A stretch of DNA of 56,094 bases from Sphingomonas parapaucimobilis NBRC 15100. GTDB lineage: Bacteria; Pseudomonadota; Alphaproteobacteria; Sphingomonadales; Sphingomonadaceae. The stretch covers positions 1 through 56,094 of the forward strand of contig NZ_BBPI01000098.1 of assembly GCF_000787715.1 (NCBI RefSeq), read 5' to 3'. The notes under the pieces were generated by a model. The model did no database searches. It saw only the letters and a list, made by a program, of their open reading frames with translations, and was not told where the DNA came from. Both the position numbers and the translations under genes were made by a program. Shown here one piece after another: positions 24,614 to 32,675 of the stretch (positions are counted from its first letter, which is position 1; every line of letters begins with the position of its first letter).

Positions 24614-24630
24614 TAACACGCACTCCGATA

Positions 24631-25272
24631 TTATCTTGATATACAAACCGCGCCGATCAGCGCCGTCAATTCGTCTATCGCCTTGGGGTCGCGCGGGCTT
24701 TGCTCGATAACCGCCCTGCCCTCGGCCGCCGCGTTCGGGAACGCCTTGCGCCGCACGATCGACGTGGGCAGCACTTCGATACCGTCGATATCGCCGATCA
24801 TCTCCAAGGCGGCCTCATTGTCGGCCCCCTGCGCGTCCGCGCCGTTCAGCACGGCCACGGCGCGCAAGCCCTCGTTGATCTCGCGCGCCTCGGCGACCAG
24901 CGCCGAAACCTGATCGAGCGCCCACACGTCGAAGCTGCGCGGCTGCACCGGCACCAGGAGCGTGTCGGCGACGGTGAGCGCGGCGCGCAGCGATCCGGTA
25001 TCGCGTCCGCCCACGTCGATGATGATATCGTCATATTTGCTGGCGAGCTGGCGGACCTGGCTGCGCAGCGCCGCGCCGGTGAGGGCGACGGCGGTATAGC
25101 CGGCCTCCCCAAGCCGCTCGGCGCGAAGCTGGGTGAAGGTGAGGGCGGTGCCCTGCTCGTCCCCGTCCACCAGCAAGAGGTCGCGGCCGGCGAGCGCCAG
25201 CGCGACCGCGAGATTGACGGCGAGGGTGGTCTTGCCAACGCCGCCTTTCGTGTTTCCGACTGCCAATATCAT
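24631..25272 (-). CDS. parA: ParA-family partition ATPase
   Basis: The 213-residue protein begins MILAVGNTKGGVGKTTLAVN with the deviant Walker A of ParA proteins, followed by LLVDGDEQGTALTF and DIIIDVGGRDTGSLRAAL. It lacks an N-terminal DNA-binding domain, so it is a short ParA (type Ib) that works with a small centromere-binding protein, here the RHH protein after it. Such ATPases position plasmids on the nucleoid. It is convergent to repA. Confidence 0.93.
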   Translation of the reverse strand: MILAVGNTKGGVGKTTLAVNLAVALALAGRDLLLVDGDEQGTALTFTQLRAERLGEAGYTAVALTGAALRSQVRQLASKYDDIIIDVGGRDTGSLRAALTVADTLLVPVQPRSFDVWALDQVSALVAEAREINEGLRAVAVLNGADAQGADNEAALEMIGDIDGIEVLPTSIVRRKAFPNAAAEGRAVIEQSPRDPKAIDELTALIGAVCISR

Positions 25273-25427
25273 AATGCCCTCACTCTGCGAGCTATCGTTA
25301 GTCGATTTGCCATGAACTGTCTATCGCTATGATATACAGATGATGCTTACCTATTGGTGTTAAGCCATCGGAGCGTCATTGAAATGGCGATAGGACGGGT
25401 CTTGAATCCGAAATGACGATAACGCCC
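25273..25427. promoter_or_regulatory. parA upstream region with short repeats
   Basis: The gap between parA and the SprT-like gene contains GATATACA at 25331 and several CTATCG/CGATAG units (near 25293, 25321 and 25390). It is the probable parA promoter and a candidate operator or centromere for the RHH protein. No clear -35/-10 pair is claimed. Confidence 0.35.
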
Positions 25428-26060
25428 TCATTCCTCCGGTTCGGGATCGTCATCGTCCAGCGGCTCATGGCTCATCTGGCCGTGATCCTCGATCGGGCAA
25501 AGCGGCGCTCCGGCCTGCTCAAGCCATTTGCGCGCGGTCCTCACGGTATAGCCGCACGTCGCGCACTCGCATTTGAGCATCCGGGCTTTCTGCTTCTTGG
25601 GCGCGGTCGACTCTCCGTCCGTATCAAGGCGGGCATGGGGGAGGGGGCCGACGCTCTCCAAGATCGGCGCGATGGCCGCAAGGAACGCCTCGCCGGGGGT
25701 GGTGGCGCGCATCGGCCCGACTAGGCCCAGCCCAAGGGCGACCCGTTTAAACGCCTTCCCATGCCCTGCCGGGATGCCAACGGCGGCATGGACCAGTTCA
25801 TGCGCGAGAATGGCCGCGATCTGCGCCGGCATCGCATCGGGCGCGTGCGCCAGGTCGGGCCGGATGAAGATTTCAAAATGCCCGTCCGCGCTCAACCGAT
25901 TATCCCAGCACTCGCCGATCGCCTTGCCCTTCGCGCCTCTGCTGGTGAAGCCGATCGCCACGCGCACGCGGTCGGGCAGGGGGGCGTCCAGCGCCTCGAA
26001 CAGCGGAGCCATGCCCAGCGCCACGGCATTGAGCCAGCTTTCGCGGGTTTGGTGGGTCAT
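25428..26060 (-). CDS. SprT-like zinc metallopeptidase
   Basis: The 210-residue protein carries a zinc-protease motif, HELVHAAVGIPAGHG (about residues 85-99), and a C-terminal zinc ribbon (CECATCGY, then a Cys in GAPLCP). This is the SprT/Spartan layout; eukaryotic Spartan removes proteins crosslinked to DNA, and plasmid-borne members are common but little studied. The ATG at 26060 follows a GGAGTAAGG-like signal. The frame is open to 26207 without family-like residues. Confidence 0.85.
   Translation of the reverse strand: MTHQTRESWLNAVALGMAPLFEALDAPLPDRVRVAIGFTSRGAKGKAIGECWDNRLSADGHFEIFIRPDLAHAPDAMPAQIAAILAHELVHAAVGIPAGHGKAFKRVALGLGLVGPMRATTPGEAFLAAIAPILESVGPLPHARLDTDGESTAPKKQKARMLKCECATCGYTVRTARKWLEQAGAPLCPIEDHGQMSHEPLDDDDPEPEE
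25744..25753. repeat. Palindrome CGTTTAAACG, copy 3
   Basis: Third copy of the 10-base palindrome, inside the SprT-like gene next to its zinc-protease motif. Confidence 0.8.
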
Positions 26061-26478
26061 CGTCCTTACTCCTCCCTTCAAATCGCCTGTCCGGCGATGG
26101 CCATGCCATCGGCCGGAACACGGACGCCCAAGAACGCCGGCGAGAGAGGGGGGCAGCGGGATTCGATGGGGGTGGTGCGGCCGCAGCGCAGCGAGGCACG
26201 GCCCCATCTAATCCCGTTGCGGGGGAGAGACGGCCGGGACCGCCTTTCCCCCTTGAACGAACATCGACGCCGGCGCACGCCGGCACCATGAAGCGAGATC
26301 CGCTTGCGATCTCGCCCCCGCCATGTGGGTCGTCACCTTGGGCCAAGACCGCTTGCGGGCTTGGGGAGCGAAGCGAGTAGGGCCACGGTGCCGCGCCAGC
26401 GGCAGGCGCATGTCCCCTGCCTGGATTGAAATTGTTGCTCAAATGAGCTACATTGTCGGCTTGACCAAGGAGGTTCCA
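26061..26478. other. Non-coding gap with GC-rich hairpins
   Basis: No supported gene is seen. Two perfect hairpins stand out: 26269-26284 (GCCGGC stem, GCAC loop) and 26293-26315 (8-base stem GCGAGATC). The relB promoter must lie near the downstream end. The rest shows nothing recognisable. Confidence 0.5.
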
Positions 26479-26760
26479 ATGGCCGCTACCGCTTTCGTGC
26501 GCGCGCGCATCGACGAAACATTGAAGGATGAAGCCGCCGCCGTGCTGGCCGAGCTGGGGCTGACCGTCTCGGATGTGGTCCGCATGACCCTCACGCGGGT
26601 TGCCAAGGATCATGCGTTGCCGTTCGAGCTGAAGGTGCCGAACGCCGAGACGCGCGCCGCGATCGAGGCGTCCCGCGCGACGATGAAGGCCCACCGCGCC
26701 CGTTTCACCGATGCCCAGGAAATGTTCGATGCCCTCGACCAAGAAGCCCACCAGCAGTAA
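26479..26760 (+). CDS. relB: RelB/DinJ-family antitoxin
   Basis: The 93-residue protein has the RHH N-terminus of the RelB/DinJ group (AFVRARIDETLKDEAAAVLAELGLT, then VSDVVRMTLTRVAKD) and a C-terminal helix that would wrap the toxin. It follows a very strong Shine-Dalgarno sequence, AAGGAGG, by six bases. It neutralises the YafQ-like toxin, whose gene overlaps its end, and such antitoxins repress their own promoter. Confidence 0.92.
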   Translation: MAATAFVRARIDETLKDEAAAVLAELGLTVSDVVRMTLTRVAKDHALPFELKVPNAETRAAIEASRATMKAHRARFTDAQEMFDALDQEAHQQ

Positions 26761-27049
26761 GCGGGCTTCGTTCCCAAGAGAGGCGTCCTACGAAAAAAGG
26801 TTCGTCAAGGATTGGGAGCGACTGTCGCGCAGCGGGCGCTACAACATGAAACAGCTCAAGGAGGCGATGATGATGCTCATCGCCAACGACGCGCCGTTAG
26901 GCCCGGAATGGCTGGATCATCCGCTGAAAGGCGATTGGAGCGATCATCGCGAGTGCCATATCGGCGGCGATTTCCTGCTGATCTATACGATTGAGGGGAA
27001 TCTGGTGAACTTCGTGCGCGCCGGCACTCATGCGGAACTGTTTGAATAG
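26729..27049 (+). CDS. yafQ: YafQ-family toxin (mRNA interferase)
   Basis: The 106-residue protein has the RelE/YafQ fold: YEKRFVKDWERLSRSGRYNMKQLKEAM, then LGPEWLDHPLKGDWSDHRECHIGGDFLLIY and the end FVRAGTHAELF, close to the YafQ signature with its catalytic His. YafQ toxins cut ribosome-bound mRNA. The ATG at 26729 lies 32 bases inside relB with AGGAA upstream. The toxin gene ends three bases before the next ATG. Confidence 0.9.
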   Translation: MPSTKKPTSSKRASFPREASYEKRFVKDWERLSRSGRYNMKQLKEAMMMLIANDAPLGPEWLDHPLKGDWSDHRECHIGGDFLLIYTIEGNLVNFVRAGTHAELFE

Positions 27050-27051
27050 CC

Positions 27052-27672
27052 ATGCGCGTAATCTTCATCCGTCACGGCGAATCCACCGGCAATGCCGGCG
27101 TGCCGTGCCACGATCTCGCGACGATCGAGCTGACGGAGCGCGGCCACGAACAGGCGAGGGCGGTCGCGGCGAGCTGGACGCAAGCGCCCGCGCTCATCGT
27201 CACGTCCCCCTATACCCGCACGCAGCAGACGGCCGCGCCGACGATCGCGCGCTTTCCCGGTGTGCCGGTCGAAGTGTGGCCGATCGAAGAGTTCACCTAT
27301 CTGCAACCGGCGCGCTGGAACGGCACGCGCAGCGCCGAGAGGATGCCGCACCTCGAACGCTATTGGCAGGACGCGGACCCGGACTATTGCGACGGGGAGG
27401 GGGCAGAGAGCTTCGCCACGCTGCTCCGGCGCTGCGAGACGGCGCTAGACCGCCTCGCCGCCATGCCCACGGACTCGCTGGCCTATGTGTTCGGGCATGG
27501 GCAGTTCATCCAGGCCGCGCGCGCGATCGTCGCCGATGCCCATATGGATGACCGCGCCAAGATGCGAGCGTTCTGGCGCAAGGGCGAGCCGCCCGCGATC
27601 GGCAACGCGGAAAGGATCGGGTTCAGGTGGACTGAGGATCGCTGGGAATGTTCACTGGCACTCGACGCATAA
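27052..27672 (+). CDS. Histidine phosphatase family protein
   Basis: The 206-residue protein opens with the catalytic motif MRVIFIRHGES (RHG at 7-9). The second histidine occurs in VFGHGQFIQA and the phosphate-pocket arginine in SPYTRTQQTA. The group includes phosphoglycerate mutases and many phosphatases with unknown substrates. The ATG is three bases after the yafQ stop, and its own end overlaps the next gene by 25 bases, so it is expressed with the toxin-antitoxin pair. Confidence 0.88.
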   Translation: MRVIFIRHGESTGNAGVPCHDLATIELTERGHEQARAVAASWTQAPALIVTSPYTRTQQTAAPTIARFPGVPVEVWPIEEFTYLQPARWNGTRSAERMPHLERYWQDADPDYCDGEGAESFATLLRRCETALDRLAAMPTDSLAYVFGHGQFIQAARAIVADAHMDDRAKMRAFWRKGEPPAIGNAERIGFRWTEDRWECSLALDA

Positions 27673-28272
27673 CCCCTCTCTTGGCGGCGATCCTGCTGGC
27701 CTCCTGCGCCAACACGCCGGAGCCTCCTACCAACAGCCATGTTGGGGCGCATCCATACTCGGCCGCCGAGCTAGAGCGCGCTTTTACGAATAGCCGATCC
27801 GCCTTGCCGCGCGATCTCTACGGGCCACTAGGAATAGTCATCGATGCCAGGCGCGGCGCGATCGTCATCAGCACCGCTTACGAACTGACCACGGCAGCAC
27901 CGGATTTTTCGTGCGCGGCGCTGCGACCGTTACCCCCGCGCGATCTTGCGACCACTGTTCCCCTGATCGATGAGCGGGATTGCCAGACAATTCCGGCGAA
28001 ATATTCCAAAGCACGGCCATTTATCGTGACCTACGATGCCGCGACCTTCCCGCCATCGGCTATGCAGGAAGCGCGCGGAATGCTCGCGGTGGAGAGGGGA
28101 TGTGTCGTGCTCCGCGAAGCCAATGGTTCACGCCTGTTGGTCTGGCGACAGCCCGCGCAAATTACGCAGACGCAGGATGGATATCGCATCGAGCAGTTGG
28201 GCGCGTCCGCCGCGATCGGCGCGCCGGTCGCGCTGACAGGCACCGGCGGAAACACCGTCTCGCCTGCATTTG
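27648..28272 (+). pseudogene. Lipoprotein gene, 5' part, split by Tn3-family transposon
   Basis: The frame has a lipoprotein signal (PLLAAILLASC) and a C-terminal domain with RGMLAVERGCVVLRE, related to other lipoproteins in the window. At 28272 the transposon repeat begins, and the frame runs 15 codons into it to a TAA ending at 28319. If the transposon and one copy of ATTTG are removed, the frame continues at 38429 to a TGA at 38503-38505. This rebuilds a 233-residue protein. The truncated form may still be made and exported. Confidence 0.8.
28268..28272. repeat. Target-site duplication ATTTG, left copy
   Basis: ATTTG occurs here and directly outside the other end of the element (38424-38428). 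The final G is also the first base of the terminal repeat GGCGTCACC, so either the left end has lost one G or the duplication is only four bases long. Reading-frame continuity supports the five-base version. Confidence 0.65.
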
Positions 28273-28321
28273 GCGTCACCTCAAGGTTTGTGCGCCAGAC
28301 AACGATTTGGCAGACATAATG
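28272..28321 (+). repeat. Left terminal inverted repeat of Tn3-family element
   Basis: The 50 bases from GGCGTCACCTCAAGG to GACATAATG match the reverse complement of 38374-38423 except for one A/G difference at 28312. The first 38 bases are the expected length of a Tn3-type repeat. Confidence 0.92.
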
Positions 28322-28335
28322 CGAACATCGGCTAA

Positions 28336-28394
28336 TTAGCGAGCTTGAGGCGCGACATGGGATCGTTGAGCTGGCGGAATTCACCGCCAGGCGG
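28336..28394 (-). pseudogene. tnpA 3' remnant at the left transposon end
   Basis: Read on the minus strand, the bases just inside the left repeat encode GGEFRQLNDPMSRLKLAN and a stop. This closely resembles the last residues of the intact TnpA (SPGEFRTLNDPMARFKLVA). The left end is therefore derived from the tnpA-side end of a related transposon. The match fades upstream of the Gly-Glu-Phe. Confidence 0.8.
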
Positions 28395-28451
28395 ACGCTC
28401 CGCCTGCCCTCAAAGGCAGCCGCCGGGCAGGCTACGCCGCGGGGTACGATG

Positions 28452-28778
28452 CTACTGACATGGCCAAGCCTTCGCTAACGAGCGTTCAGCTCCGGCCACC
28501 ATATGAACACTCATAAAATAGCTATTCTGCTCCGCCCAGCGTAAATATGCCGCGCGCAGCGCCGATCGGTCATAGCGTGGAGCGCGGCATTCCGCTTTTC
28601 GCGCGACGATCATCATGTCGAGCACGCCTTGGAGGTAAGCGCCGCATCGCGGCTCATTCGCTTGACAGCTTACGAACAACGCCGAGCCCGTCGCCGACGC
28701 GGGTTCGGTTTGGCCGATCGCACTATCAGGCAGGGCGGCCAAAGCGGCGCATAACAATATCCATCGCCTTGGCCGCAT
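28452..28778 (-). CDS. Exported Rap1a/Tai-like protein
   Basis: The 108-residue protein has a signal peptide (LLCAALAALPDSAIG) and a mature domain with four cysteines in the spacing typical of Rap1a/Tai proteins: VSCQANEPRCGAYLQGVLDMM, then AECRAP and AWPCQ. Members include T6SS amidase immunity proteins acting in the periplasm. No effector gene is close. It may be an orphan immunity protein or a general periplasmic protein. Confidence 0.7.
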   Translation of the reverse strand: MRPRRWILLCAALAALPDSAIGQTEPASATGSALFVSCQANEPRCGAYLQGVLDMMIVARKAECRAPRYDRSALRAAYLRWAEQNSYFMSVHMVAGAERSLAKAWPCQ

Positions 28779-28853
28779 TTTCGTCTCCTATTCCGCAGTA
28801 TCATTTCGGAAGGGGCGCACGGCCCTCGACGGCCGGCGCCCCGTGCTGATCCA

Positions 28854-29177
28854 TCATTCGCGGCCGAGCACCTGGCCTTCGGGCGTGACGAACAGTTCGA
28901 TCGTCTTTCCGTCGCTGTTCTTGCCCTTGATTTCATAGAGCGTGCTTCCGTCCGCCTTTCGGGTGACTTGCTCCGCTTTGCTTATTGACGCGAGTTGCGC
29001 GCGTGCCGCGTTCATCGCGGCCTCGGGCACCTGAGCAAGCGGGATGTCTCGTTCGCTGTGCTTGCCGATTATCCGGTTTTCGTTCGCCTCGTGGTTTTGC
29101 GCGATCGCCACGCCCGCGATCGCCAGCGCGGCCGCGCCCACGCCTGCGACAACAGTGAGAGTTCGTTTGCTAGCCAT
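28854..29177 (-). CDS. PepSY-like periplasmic protein
   Basis: The 107-residue protein has an N-terminal signal or anchor (TLTVVAGVGAAALAIAGVAIA) and a PepSY-type domain: IPLAQVPEAAMNAARAQL, then KADGSTLYEIKGKNSDGKTI and VTPEGQVLGRE. PepSY domains can bind peptides or inhibit proteases in the envelope. The ATG at 29177 follows GGAAC. It lies behind the DUF1259 gene on the same strand and may share its transcript. Confidence 0.75.
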   Translation of the reverse strand: MASKRTLTVVAGVGAAALAIAGVAIAQNHEANENRIIGKHSERDIPLAQVPEAAMNAARAQLASISKAEQVTRKADGSTLYEIKGKNSDGKTIELFVTPEGQVLGRE

Positions 29178-29254
29178 GTTCCATTCCACTTCCTGCATAA
29201 GGGCCGTGGGGTCGGGCGGGCGGCGGTTACGGCCCAATGAGCCGTCGTCCGAGT

Positions 29255-30145
29255 TCAACTCCTCTGATTGTTCATCCTGTCGAGCGCCGCGCGCAGCCCA
29301 CGGGCGAGCTTGGCTGCGTCGTCGTTGGCCCAGAAGTGCATGAAGAACAGCCGCGGCTCGTCGTTTAGCATATGATTATGCAGCGCCGTGACCTCGATCC
29401 CGTTCGTCCGCAGCACGCGCAGGACCGGATCGACCTCGTTTGCGACAAGTACGAAATCGCCGGTGATGGCGGCTCGGCCGTCCCCGGTTGGCTGAAAGTT
29501 GATCGCGGTCGCCGTGCCCATCGTCGGCGGAGTCTCCATATCGCCGTCCATCAGCCGCTCGGCGCGCGGAAAGCTGTATTGGAGGATGCCACCGGCCGTC
29601 TTGCCCTCACCGCCCATCAACCGGTTGAGCGGGGCCACATCGAGGTCGAGCCGCGATGCGGCTGCGCTGGCCGAAGGCGATTGCGGCGCGGCGAGCGGGG
29701 TCCGACTGGCTGATAGCGCTTGCCGGAGCGCGGCCGCGAGCTTCACCGGGTCGCCGTGGCCGGCAATGTGCATGTACATGGTCGCAGGCGAAGAGCGGAG
29801 CAGGTGATTGTGGAGCGCGGTGATCGTAAAACCGCTTGCGAGCAGGCGGCTCAAAACGGGGTTCACCTCGTCGTGGGTCAGCACGAGATCGCCCATCACC
29901 ATCGCCTCGTCGCCCATCGGCTGAAACGCCGCCCAAGAGCCGAGCGCGAGGGAGGGCTTGATCGTCACCCCATCCAGCGTGACGCTCAGGTCCGAACGCG
30001 GGAAGCTGTAGCGGTGAACGCCCCCCGGCTGTTCGGCCCCCGCTCGTCCTATCGCCCGGTCGACAGCCGACCAGTCCGGCGCTGCCCATGCCGGGCTTGC
30101 CAGCAGGAGGCTGGCGAATCCCAAGGCGATGGTCTTTTTCAGCAT
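29255..30145 (-). CDS. Exported protein with two DUF1259 domains
   Basis: The 296-residue protein has a signal peptide ending in SPAWA and two homologous halves. Each half has a HRYSFPRSD- or LQYSFPRAE-like strand, then ITALHNHLL or VTALHNHML, and MYMHIAGHGD or FFMHFWANDD. The conserved HNH and MH motifs suggest metal binding. DUF1259 proteins often accompany metal or oxidative-stress genes, and here it is divergent from chrB. Its function is unknown. Confidence 0.85.
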   Translation of the reverse strand: MLKKTIALGFASLLLASPAWAAPDWSAVDRAIGRAGAEQPGGVHRYSFPRSDLSVTLDGVTIKPSLALGSWAAFQPMGDEAMVMGDLVLTHDEVNPVLSRLLASGFTITALHNHLLRSSPATMYMHIAGHGDPVKLAAALRQALSASRTPLAAPQSPSASAAASRLDLDVAPLNRLMGGEGKTAGGILQYSFPRAERLMDGDMETPPTMGTATAINFQPTGDGRAAITGDFVLVANEVDPVLRVLRTNGIEVTALHNHMLNDEPRLFFMHFWANDDAAKLARGLRAALDRMNNQRS

Positions 30146-30313
30146 AATTGATCCTTCATCAGCGCACTCGACACGGAAAGCCTCACGTCATGCGAGCGCG
30201 CCGCCGGCGAGCCGCGACATTACGCTCCGGTTTCTTTCTTCGGGATAAGCAGTCCTATGCTCATGAGGCTTGTGATGCAACCCTTACACTTGTAGGCTAG
30301 TGACGATACAACT

Positions 30314-31264
30314 ATGACAAACACACAAGCTTCCCCTTGGTTGCTCCTGATCCCGCAGCTTCCGGCTAAGCCTGCCTATTTGCGGGTGAAGGTCTGGCGG
30401 CGTTTGCAGGCGATCGGGGCCGCGCCGCTCAAGAACGCCGTCCATGCGCTCCCCAATCGCGAGGACACGCGCGCGCTGTTCGAAGAACTGCATCGCGAGA
30501 TCACCGAAAATGGCGGCGAGGCGCTGATCCTCGAAGCGCGCCTTGTCGGCGGCATGGGCGATGCGGAGCTGCGCGGAGTGTTCGACGCTGCGCGTGACGC
30601 CGACTATGAGGAGTTGGCACGCGAGGCGCGCGCGCTGTGTGAGGGCGAGTATGTCGCGGCGGCGGATGTGGGCCGCCTGCGCAAACGCCTGAACGAGGTC
30701 GCCGCGATCGACTTTTTCGGTGCGCATGGTCGGCAGGCGGCACAGGCCGCCATCACCGAGGCGGACCGCCGCTCTCACCAACATCCCGATGTGAGCGGCC
30801 CCGGTGCGCCCGAGCTGACCCCGGCGGAGCTAAAGCGCCGCGTTTGGGTGACGCGCCGCCATGTCCATGTCGATCGCATCGCGTCCGCCTGGCTCATTCG
30901 CCGCTTCATCGACCCCGAGGCGAGCTTCAAGTTCGTCGAGGGCAAAGGATATGTGCCGGAGCCTGACGAACTGAGGTTCGACATGGCGGACGCTGAGTTC
31001 ACCCACGAAGGCGACCGCTGCTCCTTCGAGACCTTGGTGTTCCTCACCGGTCTCGAGACCGACCCCGCGCTGCGGGCGCTCGGCGAAATTGTTCACGACC
31101 TTGATATTGCCGATGCTCGGTTCGAGCGCCCGGAAACTCCGGGAGTGAGCGCGCTTATCGCCGGCATCTGTGCCGGCACCGACGACGACGAGGAGCGGAT
31201 CGCGCGCGGATCGACCGCGCTCGACGGATTCTATGCTCACTTCACCCGGCGAAAAGAGGACTAA
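30314..31264 (+). CDS. chrB: ChrB chromate-responsive regulator
   Basis: The 316-residue protein has the ChrB N-terminal domain (PWLLLIPQLPAKPAYLRVKVWRRL) and the C-terminal ChrB domain (RRHVHVDRIASAWLIRRFIDP, then FDMADAEFTHEGDRCSFE). ChrB senses chromate and controls the chr operon. It ends two bases before chrA. The ATG has no strong Shine-Dalgarno sequence. The divergent gap before it must contain the operator. Confidence 0.93.
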   Translation: MTNTQASPWLLLIPQLPAKPAYLRVKVWRRLQAIGAAPLKNAVHALPNREDTRALFEELHREITENGGEALILEARLVGGMGDAELRGVFDAARDADYEELAREARALCEGEYVAAADVGRLRKRLNEVAAIDFFGAHGRQAAQAAITEADRRSHQHPDVSGPGAPELTPAELKRRVWVTRRHVHVDRIASAWLIRRFIDPEASFKFVEGKGYVPEPDELRFDMADAEFTHEGDRCSFETLVFLTGLETDPALRALGEIVHDLDIADARFERPETPGVSALIAGICAGTDDDEERIARGSTALDGFYAHFTRRKED

Positions 31265-31266
31265 AG

Positions 31267-32664
31267 ATGGAGGCCAGCGCACGCGCTGAAATCGCAGTCG
31301 AGACGCTGCACGAGCACGGCATCAGCTTTGGCGAGGCGGTGCGCGTCTGGATCAGGGTCGCGCTGCTCAGCTTCGGCGGACCGGCGGGCCAGATAGCGGT
31401 GATGCATCGCATCCTGGTCGAGGAGAAGCGCTGGATCGGCGAGGAGCGGTTCCTCCACGCGCTCAACTATTGCATGCTGCTGCCCGGCCCTGAAGCGCAA
31501 CAGCTAGCTGTCTATATTGGCTGGTTGCTCCATAAGACCAAGGGCGGCCTGGTCGCGGGCGCGCTATTCGTGCTGCCCGGCTTCCTCGCGATTTTAGGGC
31601 TCAGCTATGTCTATGTGCTGCTCGGCGAAGTGCCGCTGGTCGAGGGATTGTTCTTCGGATTGAAGGCCGCCGTGCTGGCGGTGGTGCTACAGGCGGTGGT
31701 CCGGGTGGGTTCGCGTGCCTTGAAGAACAACGTCATGCGCGGTTTTGCCGCGCTGGCGTTCGTCGCGATCTTCGTGCTCGACGTGCCCTTCCCGCTGATC
31801 GTGCTTGCCGCCGCGCTGATCGGCTTCTTCAGTGGCCGCGCTGGTTACGCCGCATTCAAGGGCGGCGGCGGACATGGTCCCGCCGGCGCTGAGATAATCC
31901 ACGACCGCGACACCGCTCTTGGCGAGGGCCTTCCCGACCATGCCCGGCCGAACCTCTCTTGGTCGCTGCGCATCTCCGGCGTCCTGCTGCTGCTCTGGCT
32001 CGGGCCGGTCGCAGCGCTGCTGTTCGCGTTCGGCCCCGACGACGTGTTCAGCCGCATCGCCACCTTCTTCAGCCAGATGGCGGTGGTGACCTTCGGCGGC
32101 GCCTATGCGGTGCTCGCCTATGTCGCGCAGGAGGCAGTCGAGACCTATGGCTGGCTCCAGCCCGGCGAGATGCTCGACGGGCTCGGCATGGCCGAGACCA
32201 CGCCCGGGCCGCTGATCATGGTGACGCAGTTCGTCGGCTTCCTCGCGGCCTTCCGCGAAGCGACCGGGCTGCCGCCGCTCGTCGCCGCGACCTTCGGCGC
32301 AATCCTCACCACCTGGGTTACCTTCCTGCCATGCTTCCTGTGGATCTTCGCCGGCGCGCCATTCATCGAGCGGCTGCGCGGCAACCGCGCATTGTCGGCC
32401 GCGCTTTCGGCGATCACCGCCGCAGTGGTCGGCGTGATCCTCAATCTGGCGGTCTGGTTTGGTATCCACACTCTGTTCGAGCAAGTCCGCGAAGTGCCGT
32501 TCGCAGCCGGCACCATCGATCTCCCAGTCCTAACGTCCGTCAACTGGCCGGCGCTGGCGCTCGCGGTGGGTGCGATACTCGCCATGTTCCGGTTCAAGGC
32601 CGGCATGCTGCCGGTGCTCGGCGTCTGCTCGGTCCTCGGGGCCGCATATGTAATGATCATCTGA
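31267..32664 (+). CDS. chrA: ChrA chromate efflux transporter
   Basis: The 465-residue membrane protein has two CHR domains. The first includes LLSFGGPAGQIAVMHR and LPGPEAQQLAVYIG; the second includes VVTFGGAYAVLAYVAQ and AETTPGPLIMVTQFVGF. It exports chromate and gives Cr(VI) resistance. It is translated directly after chrB and is followed by the dismutase gene after 11 bases, with GAAGGAG before that start. Confidence 0.95.
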   Translation: MEASARAEIAVETLHEHGISFGEAVRVWIRVALLSFGGPAGQIAVMHRILVEEKRWIGEERFLHALNYCMLLPGPEAQQLAVYIGWLLHKTKGGLVAGALFVLPGFLAILGLSYVYVLLGEVPLVEGLFFGLKAAVLAVVLQAVVRVGSRALKNNVMRGFAALAFVAIFVLDVPFPLIVLAAALIGFFSGRAGYAAFKGGGGHGPAGAEIIHDRDTALGEGLPDHARPNLSWSLRISGVLLLLWLGPVAALLFAFGPDDVFSRIATFFSQMAVVTFGGAYAVLAYVAQEAVETYGWLQPGEMLDGLGMAETTPGPLIMVTQFVGFLAAFREATGLPPLVAATFGAILTTWVTFLPCFLWIFAGAPFIERLRGNRALSAALSAITAAVVGVILNLAVWFGIHTLFEQVREVPFAAGTIDLPVLTSVNWPALALAVGAILAMFRFKAGMLPVLGVCSVLGAAYVMII

Positions 32665-32675
32665 AGGAGTGACGC

